Below are positions 1 to 7,310 of a stretch of 39,579 bases of DNA, in pieces; the first letter of the stretch is position 1; each line of letters begins with the position of its first letter. A program made the translations under genes and the position numbers. The stretch lies in NCBI GenBank assembly GCA_964628055.1, contig CAZVNL010000022.1:1-39579 (forward strand). Reading direction: 5' to 3'. This DNA comes from CAZBEL01 sp964628055. Its GTDB lineage: Bacteria > Fidelibacterota > Marinisomatia > Marinisomatales > TCS56. The notes below the pieces were generated by a model, which saw only the letters and a program-made list of their open reading frames with translations, did not search any database and was not told the DNA's origin.

Positions 1-138
1 GAAGAAGATTCGGCTTCTCTGCCCGACAGAAGTATTTACTTCTTTGATTAAGGGACGAAAGCCGAATCTGAAGGATTAAGTTTTTGTTATTGATGTTTCA
101 AAATAGGTTCGCACTGCGTTTAATAAGTGCGACCAAAT
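1..138. other. Structured noncoding stretch with nested inverted repeats
   Basis: An 11-bp perfect inverted repeat (AGATTCGGCTT at 6-16 and AAGCCGAATCT at 59-69) encloses a smaller hairpin (AGAAG at 28-32 with CTTCT at 39-43). A further imperfect stem (GGT-CGCACT against AGTGCGACC) lies at about 107-133. All three forward frames are closed by stops before position 80, so only the C-terminal tail of an upstream protein could lie here, and no frame is convincing. It may be the end of a structured RNA or a 3' untranslated region. I could not match it to tmRNA, RNase P RNA or SRP RNA. Confidence 0.4.
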
Positions 139-186
139 AAAAGAGCTTAGGACGGTAAATTACCTTCTTTCTAAGTTCTTTTTTAT
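139..186 (+). terminator. Rho-independent terminator
   Basis: AAAAGAGCTTAG (139-150) pairs over 12 bp, with one G-U, with CTAAGTTCTTTT (171-182). Inside it sits a second small hairpin, GGTAA/TTACC. The 3' arm runs straight into a T-rich tail (177-184). This is a classic intrinsic terminator for whatever lies upstream of the window, and it separates it from the hydrolase gene that follows. Confidence 0.65.
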
Positions 187-252
187 TGTAAATAATTTGT
201 TTACCAATAAAGGCTTTCAAAAGGTCTCACAAGTACCAAACAGTGTAAAAAA

Positions 253-1326
253 ATGTACCTTTCCCTGAACTCGCTGTACCGTGCGCTTCTTTTCACCTAC
301 GGTCTTTTTCGTTACCGCACGAAGGCGCCCCGTCAAATTGAAGAAGCCACCATAACCTATCCGGGGTTAGGGGGAGACCATGTTCCAGCCCGGCAATACC
401 GACCGAAAGGAAATATAATTGGAACCATTATTATTTACCCTGGTGCTTCACCGCATGCCGAAGAGCATCCGGCCATGGTAAACTTGGCCAGGAGTTTTGC
501 CCGTACCGGTTTTTTTGTCTTCACGCCCCGCATTCCACCGTTGAGAAAGTTGATTATCAGAGAAAAAGAACTCCTGAAATGGATGGGGCATATCTATCGT
601 TGGGTACAACACCTACCTCAGGTGGATCGTAACACCATCGGCCTCATCGGATTAAGCTTTGGCGGAGCCTTGGTTCTACGGGCGGTCCAGCAATCTGAAT
701 TTAAAAATCCGTCCCCCCGATTCCTCCTCGTATATGGGACATATTATCATCTCCAGGAGGCCTTGGAATTTCTTGTATCAGGTGATTTTATGGTAGCTGG
801 GAAGCAAGTTCACCTAACCCCCGATCGGTGGGGGTTAGTCGTGTTCCTGTACAATTACTTACCCCGGGTCGATGTTGGTTACCCCACCTCTAGGTTGCAA
901 GAATTACTAAAGCACGCGGTACAACCCAATGTGACGCTCCAACCCGCCGACTTGGAGGGGTTAACTCCTGAGGAGCAGGAGTTGGCTAAAGGACTCTTTT
1001 TTTCTCAGCCTACTTCAGAATTAAAACGAGTCATGAGGTGTATTTATGTTCAGCACCGGCTTGAATTGGAAGAACGTTCTCCGAAAAATTGGTGCCAAAA
1101 GGTTACCCAACACGTCTACGTAGTTCATGGCTCTCGAGATACTATGTGTCCCTACACCGAGTCTATTAAACTGGCCCAACACCTACCTAATGCCTCGCTC
1201 TTCATATCACGTCTCCACGAACACCGTGAAATGACCACTGGCCACGGAATATTTTTTATGATCTGGGAAATTGGGGGACTTATCCGTTATCTATATTTCC
1301 TCTTTCAGGAGCAAACTCGTGGATAG
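253..1326 (+). CDS. Alpha/beta-hydrolase family protein
   Basis: 357 residues. The nucleophile elbow G-L-S-F-G-G puts the catalytic Ser at about 135. Asp296 in 'HGSRDTMCP' and His331 in 'TTGHG' sit where the acid and base of the triad are expected. An oxyanion-hole-like 'IYPGASPHAEEHP' lies near 61-73. There is no signal peptide, so a cytoplasmic hydrolase is expected; the substrate is unknown. The middle region (about 165-275) is a lid-like insertion without recognisable features. The ATG lacks a clear Shine-Dalgarno site (the upstream sequence is A-rich). It is convergent with the serine hydrolase, with only 34 bp between the two stops. The superfamily call is safe; dienelactone-hydrolase or lipase-like subfamilies cannot be separated here. 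Confidence 0.8.
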   Translation: MYLSLNSLYRALLFTYGLFRYRTKAPRQIEEATITYPGLGGDHVPARQYRPKGNIIGTIIIYPGASPHAEEHPAMVNLARSFARTGFFVFTPRIPPLRKLIIREKELLKWMGHIYRWVQHLPQVDRNTIGLIGLSFGGALVLRAVQQSEFKNPSPRFLLVYGTYYHLQEALEFLVSGDFMVAGKQVHLTPDRWGLVVFLYNYLPRVDVGYPTSRLQELLKHAVQPNVTLQPADLEGLTPEEQELAKGLFFSQPTSELKRVMRCIYVQHRLELEERSPKNWCQKVTQHVYVVHGSRDTMCPYTESIKLAQHLPNASLFISRLHEHREMTTGHGIFFMIWEIGGLIRYLYFLFQEQTRG

Positions 1327-1360
1327 TTCTCCTACGTTTTTTATCCAAAAGGTGTAGTTA

Positions 1361-2854
1361 TCACCGTCGTGGCAACCGGCGAGCTTTCTTTAACATGATT
1401 TTACCATTGGTATTATCGGGATTCAATTCCAGTGATTTTTCGTAGTTAAAAATGGCTTTATCGCGATCGCCTTTAACCAAATAGGCTTCTCCCAGGCTAT
1501 CGTACGTATTAAAGGCGGTGGGATAGGCGGCCACATTCAGTTGAAAGATTGTGATGGCATCATCCACGTTCACGTTCCGTAGTAGATAGTAGCCTAAAGT
1601 ATTGAGCTCCCGTTCCTTGAAATTGTATTGACCAGGTGCGGCACGTTTTAACTGGCTATAGAGTTCAATCGCCATAGACATACCGTATTCTTTGTAGTGT
1701 TGGTAGAGGGTGTCAGCAATGGAAGGAAGGGCCAGTTGAAAGGGCTGGTTATAGAGTATATTGCGCAGGGCAATATTCATATCCGTATGGTTAATGGGTA
1801 TTTGGTTACCCAGGATAATAACTGTGTGGCGTTGGTCGATGTACCGGGCGATGCGGGAGTTGAAGCCGTGGATTCCCCCGGTATGACTCACCATGGTGAC
1901 ACGGCTGCTATCGGGTAATTCTACCTGGTAGATGCCCAACCCATAGGCATAGTCATTCAGGTAGGGCGTCATCATTTTTTCCCGGTATTCAGCGGGGAGT
2001 AAGCGATCCGTATACAGGGCTTGGTCCCAGCGGAAAAGATCATCGACGGTAGAGTACAGAGCCCCGGCGGCACCGATGGAAGACATGTCGAGGTAATTAG
2101 CATTTTGGTAGTCTCCGTAATTGTAGTCATATCCCGAGGCACGGTACGGGAGGATAACTTTGTTGTGGTCGTAGTCGGTATGGCTCAGCCCCAGCGGTTT
2201 CAGAATGCGTTCTTCCAAAACGGTTTCGTAGCTTTTTCCAGTGACCTCCTCAATGATGGCCCCTAAAATAATGTAGCCTGAATTACAGTAGTCAAATTGG
2301 GTTCCCGGTTTGAATTCTAAACGCCCACTGCAGTGTTTTTTCACGAGGGTTTTCAGGTCAAAACGCAGACGGGTTTCATAATCCCAGAAATAAGGGTCGT
2401 CGGTTAGATCGGGAATACCGGACGTGTGGGTTAACAGGTGGTGAAGCGTCACGCGTCGCCCGGTGTCTTTGCGATAGTAGGGGAGGTAGTCGGTGATCCT
2501 GCCGGTGAGGGATAAGCGCCCTTCGGCCACTAACTGAAGAATGAGCATAGCGGTGAATTGCTTGCTAATGGAAGCAATCCGGTATTTGGCCTCCGGTCGA
2601 TTGGGAATTTTCCACTCCCGATTGGCCAATCCATAACTCTTCCGGTAGATCACCTGCCCGGCTTTCGCAACTAAAACCGTCCCGCTAAACTGGTGGGTCT
2701 CGTAATACGACCGCACCACCGCATCGATGTCTTCGACTTTTCCGGCCAACAAAAAAGGCCAGTGTAAAAATATGATCAGTAGCCACTTGGCGTTTCGTTT
2801 CCAGGTTAAATTTTGAAGGCCGGGGAAAATTCCGTTCAACATTGCTTGGGACAT
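1361..2854 (-). CDS. Beta-lactamase-family serine hydrolase with C-terminal TPR
   Basis: 497 residues from the chosen start. Class C beta-lactamase/penicillin-binding-protein motifs are all present: SxxK (S-I-S-K, nucleophile about 95, Lys 98), Y-C-N (about 189-191) and H-T-G-G (about 324-327, replacing KTG). A hydrophobic stretch (about 23-37, W-L-L-I-I-F-L) after basic residues is a signal peptide or N-terminal anchor, so the enzyme acts in the periplasm. The last 90 residues contain a TPR-type repeat ('YDSLGEAYLVKGDRDKAI'), an arrangement often seen in Bacteroidota-like esterase/D-aminopeptidase homologues. The reading frame opens 23 codons earlier, at 2923, but AGGAG lies 5 nt before the ATG at 2854, so that start is preferred. 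It is divergent from the aminotransferase. Confidence 0.82.
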   Translation of the reverse strand: MSQAMLNGIFPGLQNLTWKRNAKWLLIIFLHWPFLLAGKVEDIDAVVRSYYETHQFSGTVLVAKAGQVIYRKSYGLANREWKIPNRPEAKYRIASISKQFTAMLILQLVAEGRLSLTGRITDYLPYYRKDTGRRVTLHHLLTHTSGIPDLTDDPYFWDYETRLRFDLKTLVKKHCSGRLEFKPGTQFDYCNSGYIILGAIIEEVTGKSYETVLEERILKPLGLSHTDYDHNKVILPYRASGYDYNYGDYQNANYLDMSSIGAAGALYSTVDDLFRWDQALYTDRLLPAEYREKMMTPYLNDYAYGLGIYQVELPDSSRVTMVSHTGGIHGFNSRIARYIDQRHTVIILGNQIPINHTDMNIALRNILYNQPFQLALPSIADTLYQHYKEYGMSMAIELYSQLKRAAPGQYNFKERELNTLGYYLLRNVNVDDAITIFQLNVAAYPTAFNTYDSLGEAYLVKGDRDKAIFNYEKSLELNPDNTNGKIMLKKARRLPRR

Positions 2855-2982
2855 AGGCGCTCCTGGTGAAAGGGAAGGGAAAAAGCGACCACGATATTTG
2901 GGCCTGGGAATATTTTTATTCACCGGTGAAATTACAAAAACTACTCAGGTTTTCAGAATACTCCTTAGATTCTAACCCGATT

Positions 2983-4299
2983 ATGGCCCGGAAACGTTCC
3001 CCAGAAAAAGAAACCACTATTCGCCAATTTGAGGATCATGTCTCCCGGGGGAAGGTGGTGTTTTTCCGTAATTACGGTATGGATTTCGTTATGGGACGGC
3101 GGGAGGGACCTTATCTATACGACCTGGATGGTGAACATCGCTTATTCAATTTACATTGTAACGGAGGTGTATTTAACCTGGGTCACCGTCATCCTGAATT
3201 AAGTGTCCTTTTAAAGGAAACCCTGGATAGTCTGGACATTGGCAATCACCATCTCTTGAGCAAGGAGCGTGCGGAGTGCGCCGCCTTATTGGCGGATCTT
3301 CTACCTGGAGACCTTAATTATACGGTCTTTGGGGTTGGGGGTGGCGAAGCGGTAGACTTAGCGATCAAGGTTGCCCGTGGTTATACCGGGAAGAGCCAGA
3401 TTATTTCTGCCAAAGGCGGTTACCACGGTCATACGGGCCTGGCCCTGGCGGCTGGGGATGAGACCTATCGTAAGCCCTTCGGGCCGCCTATCCCTGGTTT
3501 TAAACAAGTACCGTTTGGTGACTTAGAGGCCCTTAGGTCGGTGATGAGCAGCACGGAGACGGCGGCGGTCATTATAGAAACCATCCCGGCCACGCTGGGA
3601 ATCGTGATCCCCTCGCAAGAGTACCTTCAAGGTGTACGGGAATTGTGTAGTGACCGGGAGGTCCTCCTGATTATTGACGAGGTCCAAACTGGAATGGGGC
3701 GGACGGGGAAATTATGGGCGTTTGAACATTTTGGTATTCTCCCAGATATCGTCGTCATCGGAAAAGGTCTTTCCGGCGGATTGTACCCCATCACCGCCAC
3801 GGTACTGAGGGAACCGTTAGAATACGTTTTTGACCCCGATCCATTCATCCATATTTCCACTTTTGGCGGCGCGGAGATTGGCTGTCGGTTAGCCAAACGC
3901 GTCCTGGAAATCTCGTCCGAAAGAGCCTTTTTAGAACATGTTAGCCATCTGGCGGAGCAGTTTCGATTGGAGCTTCAGGGACTTCAATTAAAACACCAGA
4001 AATTTTTCCAGGAAGTACGTCAATTGGGACTTATGATGGGATTAAAATTACGAGATCCTTTAGCCGGTCCGGTACTTACTAAAACCGCCTTTGATCATGG
4101 TCTCTTGCTGGTGTACGCCAATAATGATCCCTCCGTGTGTCAGTGCCTGCCACCGTTGAATATGAACCCAGAGTTGATTCCTATGGTCATGGAGCAAATG
4201 GACTCTGCTCTTGGCGCCGCCCGAAAACTGTTACCCATAGTGAAGGCAAAACGAGGATTCGACCACCTTCGTAACCGATTTCGAGGGAAAAGCCGATGA
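2983..4299 (+). CDS. Class III (omega) PLP-dependent aminotransferase
   Basis: 438 residues from ATG 2983. Fold type I class III hallmarks: 'NGGVFNLGHRHPE' near the N-terminus, the aromatic 'GGYHGHT' segment, the 'IIDEVQTGMGRTG' block with the Asp that contacts the PLP ring nitrogen (about 232), and the Schiff-base Lys in 'VIGKGLSGG' (about 261). The family moves amino groups from omega or alpha amines to keto acids or aldehydes; the substrate is not readable here. The frame stays open to an ATG at 2866, which would overlap the divergent gene's Shine-Dalgarno region. The later ATG leaves about 130 bp for two promoters and starts near the family's usual N-terminus, but neither start has a good Shine-Dalgarno. 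Its stop overlaps the next start (ATGA), so the two are probably translationally coupled. Confidence 0.85.
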   Translation: MARKRSPEKETTIRQFEDHVSRGKVVFFRNYGMDFVMGRREGPYLYDLDGEHRLFNLHCNGGVFNLGHRHPELSVLLKETLDSLDIGNHHLLSKERAECAALLADLLPGDLNYTVFGVGGGEAVDLAIKVARGYTGKSQIISAKGGYHGHTGLALAAGDETYRKPFGPPIPGFKQVPFGDLEALRSVMSSTETAAVIIETIPATLGIVIPSQEYLQGVRELCSDREVLLIIDEVQTGMGRTGKLWAFEHFGILPDIVVIGKGLSGGLYPITATVLREPLEYVFDPDPFIHISTFGGAEIGCRLAKRVLEISSERAFLEHVSHLAEQFRLELQGLQLKHQKFFQEVRQLGLMMGLKLRDPLAGPVLTKTAFDHGLLLVYANNDPSVCQCLPPLNMNPELIPMVMEQMDSALGAARKLLPIVKAKRGFDHLRNRFRGKSR

Positions 4300-5207
4300 T
4301 TTCCCATCAGGAACTGGAAGCCTTCGAAGCTGGCCTGGATCCGGTTAACTTGGAACAGGCGCCGCTAACAATCAATGTTTTGGGTTACGGCGAGATTTCC
4401 ACCGTGTTTCAAATTGGATCTGACCAAGAATACGCCTATAAACGTATGCCCCTGTTCAATTCCGTGGCCGCTGCCGAAAGTTACGGTCGTAACTACCGGG
4501 AATATTGCCAATACCTGACCGACGCGGGGCTTAACTTACCGGAGGACGATCTGGATATCGTCGCATTACCCCACCGTCCCGTGGTGTTGTACATTCAGCA
4601 AAAGCGTCTGCCACCAGAGCACTTTACCCATCAACTCATTCAGCGCTTTACGGGGGATGAACTCACCGCTATGATCGAATCCATCTGCCGGGAGATTGAT
4701 AAAATCGCGGTCTTCAATCAAAAACACCACCCGCATCTGGAAATTGCTTTAGACGGTCAATTATCAAATTGGGTCGTTGCGGATAGTCAATTTATCCAGT
4801 ACATCGATACCAGTACGCCGCTCATGCGTAAGGAGGGGGTGGAACAGCTGGACCCGGAACTTTTTCTCCAGAGTGCTCCAGGTTTCTTACGCTGGATTAT
4901 CCGGAGCCTGTTCTTAGAGGAGGTCATGAACCGCTACTATGATTGGCGGCAAGTTTACGTTGACCTGGTGGCCAATTTGTTCAAGGAGCAGCGTCCGGAC
5001 CTGGTGCCCAGTTTTCTGTCGGTTGTTAATCAACATTTAAGCGAGGGCTTGGAACCGATCACGATGGAAGAAGTGCAAAAGTACTACCGGGAGGATAAAA
5101 TCATTTGGGCCTTATTTCTCACTTTCCGTCGCTGGGATCGCACCCTGAAGACGAAGTTGTTTCGTCAACGTTATGAATTCATTCTGCCGGGGAAGATTAA
5201 GCGGTAG
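4296..5207 (+). CDS. DUF6206-type protein, kinase-like
   Basis: 303 residues, overlapping the aminotransferase stop by 4 bp. It resembles what I recall as DUF6206. Several pieces look like a degenerate aminoglycoside-phosphotransferase/protein-kinase fold: a Gly-rich turn 'LGYGEIST' (about 29-36), a Lys on the next strand ('YAYKRM', about 46-51), 'LDGQLSNWVV' in the place of a catalytic loop (Asp then Asn), and 'QYIDTSTPLMR' in the place of the metal-binding Asp. There are no membrane segments. The tight coupling suggests it acts on, or in the same pathway as, the aminotransferase product. Kinase activity is an inference from motif order only; the catalytic loop differs from the textbook HxD pattern. 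Confidence 0.55.
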   Translation: MISHQELEAFEAGLDPVNLEQAPLTINVLGYGEISTVFQIGSDQEYAYKRMPLFNSVAAAESYGRNYREYCQYLTDAGLNLPEDDLDIVALPHRPVVLYIQQKRLPPEHFTHQLIQRFTGDELTAMIESICREIDKIAVFNQKHHPHLEIALDGQLSNWVVADSQFIQYIDTSTPLMRKEGVEQLDPELFLQSAPGFLRWIIRSLFLEEVMNRYYDWRQVYVDLVANLFKEQRPDLVPSFLSVVNQHLSEGLEPITMEEVQKYYREDKIIWALFLTFRRWDRTLKTKLFRQRYEFILPGKIKR

Positions 5208-5335
5208 TGTAATCGAAACGATAGAATTGCCATAAAGCCAGGGAGCAATGGACCTTGATAGGCGTTGGAGAGAAGTCTGGTTACACCTAAATTCGCCGGC
5301 ATATTTTTAACGATATTTGTGAAGGAGTTGTTTAC

Positions 5336-5707
5336 ATGGCTAAAAAGGCAGTGAGTTTTTCTCAGAAAATCCGCAAGAAAGGACAAAAAGATTACAAGTA
5401 TGTCCGTTATGTGAAGAGTGTTCAATCCGAGAAAACCGGCCATTGGCGTTTCAAGGAGACCATGGTTAGGGTGAATAGTGGTGAAACTCTGGCGGAGGCT
5501 TTAACGCGTGCCGAAAAGGAAACCCTGGCGCTTCACGAAGATATGGAAGTCATCCATCCTGAAGCGGTGAAAATGGTAGTCCCCGAGGTCGACGAGGTCT
5601 CGGTAGAGGAAACCGTCACTCAAGAAGAAACAACGACTAAGGAATTCCTCCCTGAAAGAAACGAAACGAATGGGCGAGATGAAACGGAGGAGGAGCAAGG
5701 AACCTAA
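5336..5707 (+). CDS. Small Lys-rich protein, DUF4295/bL38-like N-terminus
   Basis: 123 residues with a good Shine-Dalgarno (AAGGAG, 8 nt before ATG). The N-terminal half is strongly basic ('MAKKAVSFSQKIRKKGQKD') and includes 'VKSVQSEKTGHWRFKETMV', which resembles the 'VKS.KTG.Y.FKE' core of the short DUF4295 proteins found with ribosomal genes in Bacteroidota. The C-terminal half is an acidic Glu/Thr-rich tail (about 78-123), probably disordered. A ribosome-associated role is possible but rests only on this loose motif match. It stands alone, 59 bp upstream of tRNA-Ser, and may share a transcript with it. Confidence 0.6.
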   Translation: MAKKAVSFSQKIRKKGQKDYKYVRYVKSVQSEKTGHWRFKETMVRVNSGETLAEALTRAEKETLALHEDMEVIHPEAVKMVVPEVDEVSVEETVTQEETTTKEFLPERNETNGRDETEEEQGT

Positions 5708-5765
5708 CGCGTCAGGGTTGCAACTGTTGTGTCGTAAATTTGTTATTACTGGCTTAAGTTTTAAA

Positions 5766-5852
5766 GGAGAGGTGGCCGAGCGGCTGAAGGCGCACGCTTG
5801 GAAAGCGTGTTTTCGAGAAATCGGAACGCGGGTTCGAATCCCGCCCTCTCCG
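5766..5852 (+). tRNA. tRNA-Ser (GGA)
   Basis: Class II tRNA of 87 nt. Acceptor GGAGAGG pairs with CCTCTCC and G is the discriminator. The anticodon stem CACGC/GCGTG encloses TTGGAAA with anticodon GGA at 5800-5802. A long variable arm follows, then the T-arm GCGGG-TTCGAAT-CCCGC. CCA is not encoded. A T-rich stretch (5854-5873) follows and may aid termination. Confidence 0.95.
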
Positions 5853-5883
5853 CTTTTTTTAATGTTTTTTTCTTGTTACCTAA

Positions 5884-6153
5884 ACTAAGGTCCGACTGTT
5901 GATTTTACCCCAGGAAACTGATTTATCCGATTCACCCTTATTTTTGGTTACAAATAATCCTTGCTGGGATGCAAAACGCATACTACGTGCTTCCCAAAGT
6001 CGTTGGCCGATAGAGACTTTTTATCGCGATTCCAAACAAAACTGCGGTGTGGGTGATTATGAGATGCGGAACCTAAGGTTGTGTCAAGAGAAGTTCCACA
6101 ATCGATTTAGTTTAATCATCGGTTACCATGGCCGACAAATAAACTCAGTTTAA
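5884..6153 (+). pseudogene. Transposase remnant (IS4/IS701-like DDE, C-terminal piece)
   Basis: About 89 codons are open from just after the TAA at 5881; the only in-frame starts are poor (TTG at 5899) and there is no Shine-Dalgarno. 'SRWPIETFYRDSKQNCGVGDY' followed by 'EMRNLRLCQEKFHNRFSLI' matches the C-terminal catalytic-Glu region of IS4/IS701-type DDE transposases (R-W-x-I-E-x-F-x-R-D-x-K-Q). The rest of the transposase, including both catalytic Asp regions, is absent, and no terminal inverted repeats were seen. It begins about 30 bp after tRNA-Ser, so this is probably an old insertion scar. It is not functional. Confidence 0.7.
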
Positions 6154-6162
6154 ACAGCGTGA

Positions 6163-6753
6163 ATGCATAGCGGATTCTCCGAAAATGACATATATACTGA
6201 GCGCTATTTTTACAGAACGGGGACCGGTACCGACAGTTCGGTCATTAATTCTTGGACTGCAAAAAGTGTCCTAGTACCAACCGTGAGCAATGAGGGGTAT
6301 CTATTTTTTCAAAACGGTTTTGACACCTCAGTAGTATATATCTCCCCGGATTTTAATATTGTCTGGCAATATTTTATCGGCTGTGAAGGGGGGACTAGCG
6401 TTTCCAAAGAATCTGGGACCTTAGATTATGAAGGTAACTATTATACGACTGCCTCTGGGAAATTGTGGTCCTTTACGTTTGAAGGCGAGTTGCAGTGGCA
6501 AGCCGATTTAACCAATTTTGGACAAAGTACAGCTTTAATATGCGATTCAAACAATAATATTCATGTCTTGGGGTACATCACGAGTGGTATAGGAGGTTCC
6601 AAAATAATAATTTATACAAATAACGGCGAACTACGGTGGGAGATAATGTCAACTTTCACTTTCTTTTATGAGGTTCCAGCCATTACCAGTCAAGAACAAC
6701 TCGTGGTACCGGTTATTGGATCAAGGACAAGAACATTGTTCATCGTAGGGTAG
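6163..6753 (+). pseudogene. Orphan PQQ/beta-propeller-like fragment
   Basis: 196 residues. Repeated patterns such as 'YISPDFNIVWQYFIG', 'WSFTFEGELQWQADL' and 'IIYTNNGELRWEI' are the strand-turn-strand units of PQQ-binding-like beta-propellers (x-D/N-G-x-x-x-W). Only three or four blades are present, and a propeller normally needs seven or eight. There is no signal peptide, although such proteins are usually exported. The ATG directly follows an in-frame TGA and has no Shine-Dalgarno, which fits a 5'-truncated gene. It is more AT-rich than its neighbours and sits directly after the transposase remnant. It could still be expressed as a small protein, but a decayed gene is more likely. Confidence 0.55.
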
Positions 6754-7131
6754 TGTCCCGTATGCCTTTCGCTCCCTTACTTTTCTCCCCCTCCTTAAGG
6801 AGAGGGCCGAGGGGAGGTCCCGACATTCAGACTTTCAGACTCTTTCTTCCTCTCCCTTAACCTTCACCTCTACCTTAGCCTCAACTTTGGTGCGATCCTG
6901 ACCTGCGACCTGCGACCATTTCTCCACCATAATTATTCCGAATAAAAAAACATAGTTCCCGGGGTAGTGAAATGGTGTTAATTTTTCATCAGCAGATGTG
7001 TTGCGGTAGATTCGTTATTCCCCAAAATTCTTTTCTGAAGACTGTCAATCGGTATTCATCTCCAGGCGTTCCAACAATCATTGGATTGCCCTACTTGCGG
7101 GGATAATGTCTGCGCCGGAAATAAGCCAATT
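6754..7131. repeat. Gene-free stretch with dispersed low-complexity repeats
   Basis: No gene is supported between the propeller fragment and the second tRNA-Ser. The stretch holds a near-palindrome around CTCCTTAAGGAG (6791-6802) inside a pyrimidine/purine-rich block, CAGACTTTCAGAC (6828-6840), a pyrimidine-rich tract (6841-6890), and a direct repeat of CTGCGAC within 6898-6917. GACCTGCGACC (6900-6910) and GACTTTCAGAC (6830-6840) both recur exactly near the window end (39422-39432 and 39451-39461). This suggests a dispersed intergenic repeat family. Confidence 0.5.
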
Positions 7132-7219
7132 GGAGGGGTGGCTGAGTGGTCGAAAGCGGCGGTCTTGAAAACCGTTGTTCCTTTGACGGGAACCGGGGGT
7201 TCGAATCCCTCCCCCTCCG
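7132..7219 (+). tRNA. tRNA-Ser (TGA)
   Basis: Class II tRNA of 88 nt. Acceptor GGAGGGG pairs with CCCCTCC, with discriminator G at 7219. The anticodon loop CTTGAAA carries TGA at 7166-7168, so it reads UCA and UCG. A long variable arm follows, then the T-arm GGGGG-TTCGAAT-CCCTC. CCA is not encoded. It must not be confused with tRNA-Sec (UCA anticodon, longer acceptor arm). Small open frames across this region on both strands are shadows of the tRNA. Confidence 0.95.
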
Positions 7220-7310
7220 CACGTTTAAAAAAGCTATCCCGGCTTTCAAACATTACGGTCGTCTGGTCAAGGATTAATCGCCCCCGATATTAATTTGATT
7301 TAGAAATACT

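Noticed and set aside
2866..2982. N-terminal extension of the aminotransferase from ATG 2866
   Set aside because: It would overlap the Shine-Dalgarno of the divergent hydrolase gene, and its sequence is not typical of class III aminotransferases.
5670..5888. 72-residue open frame across tRNA-Ser (GGA)
   Set aside because: It covers the tRNA and the end of the small Lys-rich gene in another frame; no protein features.
7132..7219. tRNA-Sec (selC) as a match for the predicted selenoprotein
   Set aside because: The anticodon is TGA rather than TCA and the acceptor stem is 7 bp, so this is an ordinary tRNA-Ser.
7056..7293. Small open frames on both strands across tRNA-Ser (TGA)
   Set aside because: They are translations of the tRNA and its flanks.
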